A stretch of DNA of 64,000 nt from Mesobacillus maritimus (lineage in GTDB: Bacteria; Bacillota; Bacilli; Bacillales; Cytobacillaceae). A program made the position numbers and the translations under genes. Under the pieces are notes generated by a model, which saw only the letters and a program-made list of their open reading frames with translations, had not been told where the DNA came from and did not search any database. The stretch is taken from assembly GCF_023715205.1 (NCBI RefSeq), contig NZ_JAMBNR010000010.1, forward strand, positions 62,001 to 126,000, read 5' to 3'. Every line of letters begins with the position of its first letter. The stretch's first letter is position 1. Positions 18,065 through 31,483 of this stretch are shown here, one piece after another.

Positions 18065-18188
18065 GGCTCTTTTCTCAAACTTTGTTGCATTTAGATATAA
18101 AGAGAAAAGAATTAACTGCGCATAAAATGGCTTATCCTGCGCTAAAATCGGCTTTAGGATCTTAACAACAAACTTTATGAAAATAGCC
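18065..18188. mobile_element. MITE-like element, copy B, inside the pyr operon
   Basis: This 124-bp element begins GGCTCTTTTCTCAAACTTTG and ends GAAAATAGCC. The last ~45 bp match copy A (7268-7440) almost base for base, including CGGCTTTAGGAT and TTAACAACAAACTTTA. No clean 8-bp duplication remains (TTATTTTA left, TTAGAAAA right). It lies between the attenuator-2 terminator and the pyrP SD, so any transcript reaching pyrP must cross it. Confidence 0.72.
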
Positions 18189-18215
18189 TTAGAAAAAGAG
18201 GAGGAGAAATACACC

Positions 18216-19517
18216 ATGAATAAACCACTATTGGACGTAAAAGAAGTCCCTTCAACTTTTCAATTTATCACGCTAAGCCTCCAACATTTATTTGCAATGT
18301 TTGGTGCAACCATCTTAGTACCATTTTTAGTCGGTTTAGATCCTGCGATTGCGCTCATTTCAAGTGGATTAGGAACCATCGCGTTTATGATCATTACCAA
18401 ATGGCAGGTTCCAGCATACTTAGGTTCATCCTTCGCTTTCATAGCCCCGATTATCGCTGCGAAAGCAGGAGGTGGCCCAGGGGCAGCAATGATTGGAGCC
18501 TTTCTAGCCGGTCTGGTTTATGGCACAGTTGCTCTTGCAATTAAAAAAGTCGGCTATCAATGGATAATGAAGCTGTTACCTCCAATCGTAACAGGGCCAA
18601 TCATTATTGTAATTGGTTTATCTCTTTCTGGAACAGCTATAGATATGGCAATGAACGATGCTTCTGGGGAATACAGTTTGCTACACTTCTCCGTTGCCCT
18701 TGTAACTTTAGCTGTTACCATTCTTTGCTCCATCTACGCAAAAGGGTTGTTGAAAATGGTTCCGATTTTAATAGGAATTGTTGTCGGATATCTTTTTGCC
18801 TTAGCGGTTGGAATTGTTGATTTAACAGGAGTGAAAGAAGCAAACTGGTTTGAAATGCCGAATTTTATCTTCCCGTTTGTTCACTACGATGTGAGTATAA
18901 CGTATGAGTTAGTATTGATTATGGTACCAGTTGCCCTTGTTACCTTATCCGAACACATTGGTCATCAGCTTGTATTAGGAAAGGTTGTCGGCCGTGATTA
19001 TATTAAGGAACCTGGTCTACATCGTTCGATTCTAGGGGATGGAATGGCAACGATTATCTCCGCGTTGATTGGTGGTCCGCCGAAGACTACGTATGGAGAA
19101 AATATCGGAGTTTTAGCGATAACGAAGGTATACAGTGTTTATGTCTTGTTTGGTGCAGCAATTGCCGCAATTGTATTTGGCTTCATTGGTAAGGTTACAG
19201 CGTTGATTGGGTCAATTCCAACTCCAGTAATGGGCGGTGTTTCAATCCTACTGTTTGGAATCATTGCTTCGTCAGGTCTAAGAATGCTTGTTGAAAGTAA
19301 AATTGATTTTGGCAACAATCGAAACCTTGCGATCGCATCAGTGATTCTCGTCATTGGAATTGGTGGGGCATTCATCAAACTTTCGGAGGACTTCCAAATC
19401 GAAGGTATGGCATTAGCGGCTTTAATCGGTGTCATCTTGAACCAGATTTTACCGACCCAAAAGGATGAGGAACAAGTAGAAGAATTTGAAAGTCAGAAAG
19501 CAAATCACATAGCGTAA
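18216..19517 (+). CDS. pyrP: Uracil permease PyrP
   Basis: This proton-coupled uracil importer of the NCS2/nucleobase-ascorbate transporter family is a 433-residue, highly hydrophobic protein with about 12-14 membrane segments. It includes SLQHLFAMFGATILVPFLVG near the N-terminus and the family motif TLSEHIGHQLVLGKVVG. ATG 18216 is taken as start because GAGGAGGAG lies just upstream and MNKPLLDVKEV matches homologues. An in-frame ATG at 18177 lies within the MITE and lacks an SD. Salvage of uracil is co-regulated with de novo synthesis through attenuators 2 and 3. Confidence 0.97.
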   Translation: MNKPLLDVKEVPSTFQFITLSLQHLFAMFGATILVPFLVGLDPAIALISSGLGTIAFMIITKWQVPAYLGSSFAFIAPIIAAKAGGGPGAAMIGAFLAGLVYGTVALAIKKVGYQWIMKLLPPIVTGPIIIVIGLSLSGTAIDMAMNDASGEYSLLHFSVALVTLAVTILCSIYAKGLLKMVPILIGIVVGYLFALAVGIVDLTGVKEANWFEMPNFIFPFVHYDVSITYELVLIMVPVALVTLSEHIGHQLVLGKVVGRDYIKEPGLHRSILGDGMATIISALIGGPPKTTYGENIGVLAITKVYSVYVLFGAAIAAIVFGFIGKVTALIGSIPTPVMGGVSILLFGIIASSGLRMLVESKIDFGNNRNLAIASVILVIGIGGAFIKLSEDFQIEGMALAALIGVILNQILPTQKDEEQVEEFESQKANHIA

Positions 19518-19519
19518 TC

Positions 19520-19660
19520 ACCTTTTAAAAATTAGTCCAGAGAGACTAGAAAGGGTGTGTTGATAAGTGGCCGAGGCTCACGCTGGTTTCACTTGTCCTT
19601 AAGCAGGTATCCCTGTGGAAAAGCACCCTGGATTTATAGACCAGGGTGCTTTTTTTATGG
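19520..19660 (+). promoter_or_regulatory. PyrR attenuator 3 (pyrP-pyrB intergenic)
   Basis: The PyrR loop AGTCCAGAGAGACT is at 19534-19547. The terminator AGCACCCTGG/CCAGGGTGCT with a seven-T tail is at 19622-19657. The intervening AAGGGTGTG is complementary in part to the terminator left arm, as an antiterminator should be. Confidence 0.92.
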
Positions 19661-19693
19661 GATTATAGGCAAGGCTAACACACTCTTTTTTAA

Positions 19694-21913
<2,220 letters not shown>

Positions 21914-21917
<4 letters not shown>

Positions 21918-23011
21918 AGAGACAATTAATTCTTGAAGATGGCACCATTTTTAAAGGAACAGCATTCGGTAGTGAGAGCAATGTGATAGGCGAGGTTGTA
22001 TTTAATACAGGGATGACAGGTTATCAAGAGATTCTTTCAGACCCATCCTACTGTGGGCAAATTGTCACGCTAACGTATCCGCTTGTCGGAAATTATGGAA
22101 TCAACCGAGATGATTTTGAATCGATTACTCCTGCTTTCTCAGCTTTTGTTGTCAAAGAGGTAGCGGATTTTCCATCAAACTGGCGGAGCAAGCTTAGTCT
22201 TGATGAATATTTAAGAATGAAAAACATTCCTGGAATTGCGGGAGTAGATACTCGAAAACTAACAAAAATGATTCGTCAACACGGGACGCTTAAAGGTGCC
22301 ATTTGTGGTAGTGAAGAAAATCCATTAGAAGTAATTGAAAGGTTACGTGCGACAAAGGTGCGCACTGATCAAGTCAAACAAGTTTCTACGAAAAGTGCTT
22401 ATGCAAGTCCGGGACGTGGCTATCGCGTGGTCCTAGTTGATTTTGGGATGAAGCATGGAATTTTACGAGAGTTAATTAAACGAAATTGTGATGTGGTCGT
22501 GGTTCCTTACAATATAAATGCTGAAGAAATCCTTGCGCTAAATCCTGATGGAATTATGCTATCAAATGGCCCTGGAGACCCAAAGGATGTTCCTGAAGCA
22601 ATTGAAATGATTAAAGGAGTTCTTGGCAAATTGCCACTGTTTGGAATATGCCTTGGACACCAATTGTTTGCGCTAGCTTGTGGAGCGGATTCCGTGAAAA
22701 TGAAATTTGGACATCGTGGTTCAAACCATCCGGTAAAAGATTTAAAGTCAGGTAAAGTGGCAACCACTTCACAAAATCATGGTTATACCATTGAAGTGAG
22801 CTCGATTGTTGGTACCGAGCTTGAAGTGACACATGTTGCCCTAAATGATGGAACAATTGAAGGTTTGGCACATAAAAATGCGGCTGCGTTTACGGTGCAA
22901 TATCATCCAGAAGCTTCACCAGGACCAGAAGATGCCAACGGTTTATTTGATCAATTTATTCGTTTAATAGAAACAGCTAAACAGGGGGATGCAAACTATG
23001 CCAAAGCGTAA
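21914..23011 (+). CDS. pyrAA: Carbamoyl-phosphate synthase, small (glutaminase) subunit, pyrimidine type
   Basis: This subunit hydrolyses glutamine and channels ammonia to the large subunit. The 365-residue product has an N-terminal CPSase-small domain ([17 protein letters not shown]) and a class I glutamine amidotransferase domain. The nucleophile Cys is in [13 protein letters not shown], and the His-Glu pair is in [11 protein letters not shown]. It begins at ATG 21914, sharing ATGA with pyrC, after GGGAGGG. It ends 14 bp inside pyrAB. Presence in the pyr operon marks it as the pyrimidine-specific enzyme (carA-like). Confidence 0.97.
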
Positions 23012-26000
23012 AGACGTCAAAAGTATTTTAGTCATCGGGTCAGGTCCAATCGTGATTGGGCAGGCTGCAGAATTTGATTATGCCGGAACGCAAGCTTGTA
23101 TCGCTCTAAGAGAAGAAGGGTATAAAGTAATTCTTGTAAACTCAAATCCAGCAACAATTATGACCGATACAGAAGTGGCAGATGTTGTCTACATAGAGCC
23201 GATTACACTTGAATTTGTGAGTCGCATTATTCGTAAAGAACGCCCAGATGCCATTTTGCCTACATTAGGGGGGCAGACAGGACTAAATATGGCTGTTGAA
23301 CTTTCAAAGGCTGGTATTTTAGAAGAATGTGATGTCGAAATTCTTGGTACAAAACTAGAAGCAATTGAACAAGCAGAAGATCGAGAATTGTTCCGGAATT
23401 TAATGAATGAGCTGGGGCAGCCTGTACCTGAAAGTGAGATCATTCATACACTTGAAGAAGCTTATACATTCGTTGAACAAGTAGGATACCCAGTGATTGT
23501 ACGCCCAGCCTATACATTAGGCGGTACTGGTGGTGGAATTTGTAGCAACGAGCAAGAGTTAATAGAAATTGTTGCTAGTGGATTGAAAAACAGTCCGGTC
23601 CATCAGTGTCTACTTGAAAAGAGTATAGCGGGTTTTAAAGAAATTGAATATGAAGTGATGCGGGATGCAAACGACAACGCCATTGTTGTCTGTAATATGG
23701 AAAACTTTGATCCAGTCGGAATTCATACGGGTGATAGCATCGTTGTCGCGCCTAGCCAAACGTTAAGCGATCGCGAATATCAATTATTGCGGAATGCTTC
23801 ATTAAAAATTATCCGCGCATTAAAAATTGAAGGTGGCTGTAACGTCCAGCTAGCGCTTGATCCGGACAGCTTTAACTATTATGTCATTGAAGTGAACCCA
23901 AGGGTAAGCCGCTCTTCAGCTTTAGCATCAAAAGCAACTGGTTACCCAATTGCCAAACTAGCGGCGAAAATCGCTGTTGGTCTTACATTAGATGAAATGA
24001 TCAACCCGGTAACAAATACTTCTTATGCTTGTTTTGAACCAGCCCTTGATTATGTTGTAACAAAGATTCCACGCTGGCCATTCGATAAGTTTGAATCTGC
24101 AAATCGCCGGCTTGGAACGCAAATGAAAGCGACCGGGGAAGTCATGGCGATCGGAAGAACACTTGAAGAGTCATTATTAAAAGCGATTCGTTCACTCGAA
24201 GCGGGCATCTATCATTTTGAGTTGAAAGATGGGGAAACCTTTGATGATGCTTTGATTGAAAAAAGAATTCGTAAAGCAGGCGATGAGCGGTTATTTTATA
24301 TCAGCGAAGCCCTTCGTCGAGGAGTCAGCATCGAAACAATTCATGACTGGAGCAAGATCGACTTGTTTTTCCTTTATAAATTAAACAAGTTGATTCAGTT
24401 TGAAACAAAACTAAAAGGATGTCCGTTTGAAGTGGAAGTAGGCAAAAAAGCGAAGGAACTTGGGTTTTCTGACAAGGCGCTTGCTACGCTTTGGAACTCA
24501 GATGAAACAACGGTCTACCACTGGAGAAAAACTTCTGGTCTTGTCCCTGTTTTTAAAATGGTAGATACGTGCGCTGCCGAATTTGAATCAAGTACACCGT
24601 ATTTTTACAGCTCTTATGAAGAGGAAAACGAATCGCTAAGAACGGAGCGAGAAAGTGTTGTTGTGTTAGGCTCAGGACCAATTCGAATCGGTCAAGGGGT
24701 TGAGTTCGATTACGCAACCGTGCATTGCGTAAAAGCGATTAAAGAAGCTGGTTATGAAGCCATCATTATTAACAATAATCCTGAAACAGTATCAACAGAC
24801 TTTAGTATTTCTGACAAGTTGTATTTTGAACCGTTAACAATCGAAGATGTCATGAATGTCATTGACTTAGAACAACCAAAAGGAGTTGTCGTTCAATTTG
24901 GCGGTCAAACAGCGATTAACCTTGCAGATGGGCTTTCTAAATTAGGAGTGCAAATTTTAGGTACATCTCTTGAAGATGTAGATCGTGCTGAAAATCGCGA
25001 CAAATTCGAGCAAGCGATGATGGAGTTAGATATTCCGCAGCCAAAGGGAAATACAGCGATGTCTGTTGGAGAAGCAGTAAAGATTGCTGAAGAGATTGGT
25101 TATCCGGTACTTGTTCGTCCGTCTTATGTCCTTGGTGGCCGCGCAATGGAAATAGTCTATAAAGAAGAAGAACTTCTCCACTATATGGAAAATGCTGTGA
25201 AAGTGAATCCTGAACACCCAGTGTTGGTTGACCGCTACTTGACTGGAATGGAAATCGAGGTTGATGCCATCTCTGACGGAGAGACAGTGGTAATTCCGGG
25301 AATCATGGAGCATATTGAACGCGCAGGAGTACACTCTGGTGACTCAATAGCTGTCTATCCTCCACAAAGCTTAACGGATGAAGTGAAAGCAAAATTGATT
25401 GACTACACGGACAGATTAGCAAAAGGGCTAAACATTATTGGTCTTTTAAACATTCAGTTCGTTGTCGCAAATCATGAGGTGTTTGTGCTTGAAGTGAACC
25501 CTCGATCAAGCCGGACGGTTCCTTTCTTAAGTAAAATTACACATGTCCCAATGGCGAAGATTGCCACAAACGTGATCATGGGTCAAACACTCCGTGAACA
25601 AGGATATGAGTCAGGACTTGTACCAGAACAAGAAGGAGTTTATGTAAAAGTTCCTGTATTTTCGTTTGAAAAGTTGAGAAGAGTAGACATTACACTCGGC
25701 CCAGAAATGAAGTCAACTGGGGAAGTAATGGGAAAAGATACAACCCTTGAAAAGGCGCTTTATAAAGGGATGATTGCAGCTGGAATGAAGTTTAAAAATT
25801 ACGGTACCGTGCTCTTAACGGTTGCAGATAAGGATAAAGAAGAAACGGTTGAAATCGCAAGAAGATTTGCTGAAATCGGCTATCAGCTTGTTGCGACAAG
25901 TGGAACTGCTCGCTACTTAGAAGCAGCTGGTATAAAAACAACAACCGTTGGTAAAATCGGTTCTGAAGGTCCGAACTTGATTGATTTAATTCGGGGCGGA

Positions 26001-26212
26001 AACGCGCAGCTTGTGGTAAATACATTAACTAGAGGAAAACAGCCTGCACGCGATGGCTTTAAAATACGTCGCGAGTCTGTTGAAAATGGCGTTCCTTGCT
26101 TAACCTCCCTTGATACCGCAGAAGCCATTCTGCAGGTATTAGAATCAATGACCTTTTCAGCAAGCGCGATGGTCCAGCCTGAAACAAAATCAGTTAAAGT
26201 GGGTGTCACGCA

Positions 26213-26216
<4 letters not shown>
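22998..26216 (+). CDS. pyrAB: Carbamoyl-phosphate synthase, large subunit, pyrimidine type
   Basis: This subunit makes carbamoyl phosphate from bicarbonate, ammonia and two ATP. The 1072-residue protein is a tandem duplication of ATP-grasp halves. Each half opens with a GSGPI motif ([19 protein letters not shown] and [19 protein letters not shown]), contains [11 protein letters not shown] or [10 protein letters not shown], and ends with an EVNPR metal site. The C-terminal ~130 residues form the MGS-type allosteric domain. ATG 22998 has AGGGGG 9 nt upstream; ATG 22989 would abut the SD and was not chosen. It overlaps pyrAA by 14 bp and pyrK by 4. Confidence 0.98.
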
Positions 26217-28614
<2,398 letters not shown>

Positions 28615-28618
<4 letters not shown>

Positions 28619-29250
28619 AAAAACAAATTGCAGGAAGACTACTAGATATTGAGGCAGTATCATTAAAACCAAACCAACCATTTACTTGGTCTTCCGGATT
28701 AAAGTCGCCAATTTATTGTGACAATCGGCTAACTCTTTCCTATCCAGAGGTTCGTAAAGAAATTGCAGCAGGCTTAAAGGAATTGATTGTGGCCCATTTT
28801 CCAGATGTTGAGGGAGTTGCTGGAACAGCGACTGCAGGAATTCCGCATGCTGCATGGGTGAGTGATTTGCTTGAGTTGCCAATGAGTTATGTGCGTTCGA
28901 AAGCCAAAGGCCATGGAAAAGGAAATCAGATTGAAGGGAAAGTATTAGCTGGGCAGAAAGTAGTAGTAGTGGAGGACTTAATTTCAACGGGGGGAAGTGT
29001 CATCAACGCCGTTGAAGCATTACGAGAAGCTGGTTGCGAGGTACTTGGTGCCGTGGCCATATTCACATATGAGTTAGAAAAAGGGAAAGAATTGCTTAAG
29101 GAAGCTGGAATTGAAGTGTTTTCGCTGACAGATTTCACCACCCTAGCTGAAGTTGCCCGTGAACGAGAAGAAATTAGTGAAGCGGATCTTGCGAAGTTAG
29201 CGGAATGGCGGAAGAACCCAGCTGAGTGGGGAGCAGAGGTAGTTAAATAA
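28615..29250 (+). CDS. pyrE: Orotate phosphoribosyltransferase
   Basis: This enzyme transfers phosphoribose from PRPP to orotate, giving OMP. The start is taken as GTG 28615 in a GTGA overlap with pyrF, after GGGAAGGTG. This gives [19 protein letters not shown], which aligns with homologues; an in-frame ATG at 28597 would add six atypical residues. Among 211 residues, the substrate motif [15 protein letters not shown] and PRPP motif [14 protein letters not shown] are present. It is the last gene of the operon. No strong hairpin follows directly; the first convincing one is at 29598-29643. Confidence 0.97.
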
Positions 29251-29333
29251 GCTAGTTGATTTGATTGACTGTTCGTAGCTGGTACTTTCTTTGGGTGAGT
29301 AACGTGGCCATAATACAGGATATTAGGAGAAAT

Positions 29334-29432
29334 CGGCACGGTAGAAAAATCTATCGTGCCCGAACTGCGTGAGCGAGTAGGAAAACGGTAACGATAGAAG
29401 AATGTATCATTCCCGCAAAATGTAAGATGAGA
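29334..29432. repeat. Tandem hairpin repeat, period 52 bp, downstream of pyrE
   Basis: Unit 1 begins CGGCACGGTAGAAAAATC at 29334 and unit 2 begins CGGTAACGATAGAAGAATG at 29386. Unit 1 contains an 11-bp stem (GGCACGGTAGA/TCTATCGTGCC, one G-U) with an AAAA loop. Unit 2 keeps a weaker version. Spacer parts also match (GTGAGCGAGTA versus AAGATGAGATA). A third decayed unit may start near 29440. No coding potential. Confidence 0.65.
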
Positions 29433-29497
29433 TAGAAATAGGTATAATGGATTCCGGTTGCAGTAGCTATTTATGAATGATGAAAGATACATGAAGC

Positions 29498-29545
29498 AAG
29501 TTTCCAGAAGAAACTGGAAAAAAAGTGCACCATGAAAGCTTCAAA
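29498..29545. repeat. Hairpin plus fragment of the 15031 repeat family
   Basis: TTTCCAG and CTGGAAA form a stem around AAGAAA at about 29502-29521. Next to it AAAAAGTGCACCATGAA (about 29520-29536) is identical to a 17-nt piece of the array at 15116-15132, so the family is dispersed. Confidence 0.55.
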
Positions 29546-29589
29546 GAAGCATGCTATTAAAAACTTTACAACCAAGATAAAGCTAAAAA

Positions 29590-29652
29590 TAAAAAAAGCG
29601 TCGAACGTAACTCGGTAGCCATTTTCCGAGTCACGTTCGACGCTATTTATTT
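29590..29652. terminator. Bidirectional terminator between pyrE and rqcH
   Basis: GCGTCGAACGTAACTCGG pairs with CCGAGTCACGTTCGACGC around TAGCCATTTT (29598-29643). It is flanked by AAAAAAA on the left and TATTTATTTTTT on the right, so it can end transcripts from both convergent units. It starts four bases past the rqcH stop. Confidence 0.9.
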
Positions 29653-31356
29653 TTTCAGAGCTAATACCATATCTTCGTCTGGTGTAACATAAACGGTCTG
29701 TTGTTGTTCATAGATGACAAATCCTGGTTTCGCGCCTGCTGGTTTTTTTACATGGCGTACTTTTGTGAAATCAACCGGGACAGAACTGGAACTACGGGCT
29801 TTGCTAAAATAAGCAGCAATGGAGGCCGCTTCTAAAATGGTTTGCTCGGATGGTTCTTTGCTGCGAATGACAACATGGGAACCAGGAATATCCTTTGTAT
29901 GCAACCAGATGTCGTCCCTTGCAGCAGCTTTATTTGTAAGATAGTCATTTTGCTTATTGTTTTTCCCAACAAGAATTTCAGTTCCATCTGATGATTGGTA
30001 GTGTTCCAGAACAATCTTGGCTACTTGATTTTTCTTATTTCCACGCTTTTGTCTTTGGCGGATATATCCACCTTCAACGAGTTCATCGCGAATTTCTTGA
30101 ATGTCTTTCGGAGAAGCTGCTTCAATTTGCTGTTGTAAACCTGCAAAGTAAGTGACTTCATCCCGTGCATGGTTGATTTGTTCTTCAACGATTTTTAAAG
30201 CATTTTTTGCTTTCTGATAGCGTGTAAAATATTTTTGGGCATTTTCTGATGGAGTTTTTCTTGGATCTAACGGAACCGTCACGTTCTCTCCATCCTCGGA
30301 ATAATAATTCAACACGCTGATTTCTTTCATGCCTTTTTCAGCCGCATAAAGGTTTGCCGTCAATAATTCCCCAAATAGCTGATATTGCTCGGCGTTTTTG
30401 GCTTCCACTAAAGTGCGTTCGAGTTTTTTAATTTTTTTCTCGTTTTTCTCTTTTTCATTTAAAATAAAGCGCTCTAAGTCATTCGCTTGCTGCTTTACTC
30501 GGTCGCGCTCCGCTTTGCCAAAATAAAAACGGTCAAGAAGTTCACCTGTAGTTTCAAACTTTCGTGTCTCTCCGTTTAAGTGCTCAAGTGGGAGGATATA
30601 AAAATACTCTTTCCCTTTTGACACGATGATGGATGGCTGATAAAGGTGTTCTTTTAATTCGTTCATGACATCCACAAACGCTTTCGGAAGTGTTGTTCGA
30701 TTGGCAAGTCCAGCACGAAACACAATTTCTTTTGCGATCAGAGGTGACATTCCCGCGAAATTTTGAACAAGTTGTTTGTCCAAAAGCCCGCTATTAAAAT
30801 CAATACGTCGAAGTATTTCCTCTTCATTTACCTCAAACGGATTTATTTTATCTTGTGCAGGAGGCATGATGTATTCTTGACCAGGTTGTATTGCACGATG
30901 TGTATTAACCGCGAATGAAACATGCTTAATGCTGTCAAGAATCATATTTCGTTCCTTATCAACGAGAACAATATTGCTATGGCGCCCCATTATTTCTACG
31001 ATGAGCTGTTTATAGGAAACATCGCCGATCTCATTGCGCCCTTTCACTTCAAAAATAATCATTCGGTCTAGCCCAGATTGATGAATATCCTCGATTATAT
31101 AGCCTTCAAGATGTTTTCGGAGAAGCATGCAAAACATCGGTGGTTCACTTGGATTCTCATATTGATCATTTGTTAGTTGCACTCTTGCGTAGCTAGGATG
31201 AGCGGAAAGGAGAACTTTATGATTGACTCCACCTGCTCGGATGACCATTAAAATTTCGTTTTTAAAAGGTTGATGAATTTTATTCACTCGTCCTCCTTTT
31301 AAAACACTGGATAATTCATTGGTCACGGCTCTTGTAAATAATCCGTCAAATGACAT
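29647..31356 (-). CDS. rqcH: Ribosome quality control protein RqcH (NEMF/Rqc2/FbpA family)
   Basis: RqcH binds obstructed 50S subunits and recruits tRNA-Ala to add alanine tails to stalled nascent chains for degradation; the family was earlier annotated as fibronectin-binding. The 569-residue protein has the N-terminal NFACT-N domain ([20 protein letters not shown]), central helix-hairpin and coiled-coil parts (about 270-430), and the C-terminal NFACT-R domain ([20 protein letters not shown]). ATG 31356 is chosen because homologues begin MSFDG and AAGGA is 10 nt upstream; a TTG two codons earlier is possible. It is the only long minus-strand gene in the window, as in B. subtilis (yloA). Confidence 0.96.
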   Translation of the reverse strand: MSFDGLFTRAVTNELSSVLKGGRVNKIHQPFKNEILMVIRAGGVNHKVLLSAHPSYARVQLTNDQYENPSEPPMFCMLLRKHLEGYIIEDIHQSGLDRMIIFEVKGRNEIGDVSYKQLIVEIMGRHSNIVLVDKERNMILDSIKHVSFAVNTHRAIQPGQEYIMPPAQDKINPFEVNEEEILRRIDFNSGLLDKQLVQNFAGMSPLIAKEIVFRAGLANRTTLPKAFVDVMNELKEHLYQPSIIVSKGKEYFYILPLEHLNGETRKFETTGELLDRFYFGKAERDRVKQQANDLERFILNEKEKNEKKIKKLERTLVEAKNAEQYQLFGELLTANLYAAEKGMKEISVLNYYSEDGENVTVPLDPRKTPSENAQKYFTRYQKAKNALKIVEEQINHARDEVTYFAGLQQQIEAASPKDIQEIRDELVEGGYIRQRQKRGNKKNQVAKIVLEHYQSSDGTEILVGKNNKQNDYLTNKAAARDDIWLHTKDIPGSHVVIRSKEPSEQTILEAASIAAYFSKARSSSSVPVDFTKVRHVKKPAGAKPGFVIYEQQQTVYVTPDEDMVLALKK

Positions 31357-31483
31357 GTGCAAAACATCCTTTTCATTTTCTTCTCTATTATCATAGCATT
31401 TTTTTGGACAGGGCTGAATAAGCTGTCACTAGAGGATTAAGACAGATATGATCAGTCGCTGAAAGGGGAAGTGAGTTGGCCCG

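Noticed and set aside
18177-18215. In-frame upstream ATG extension of pyrP
   Set aside because: It lies within the MITE-like element without an SD; ATG 18216 has a strong SD and matches the family N-terminus.
28926-29492. 188-residue minus-strand open frame over the end of pyrE and the repeat region
   Set aside because: It is antisense to pyrE, runs through the hairpin repeats and resembles no family I recognise.
29647-31356. Fibronectin-binding adhesin or virulence factor
   Set aside because: The protein lacks a signal peptide and has the NFACT domain layout of the ribosome quality-control factor RqcH.
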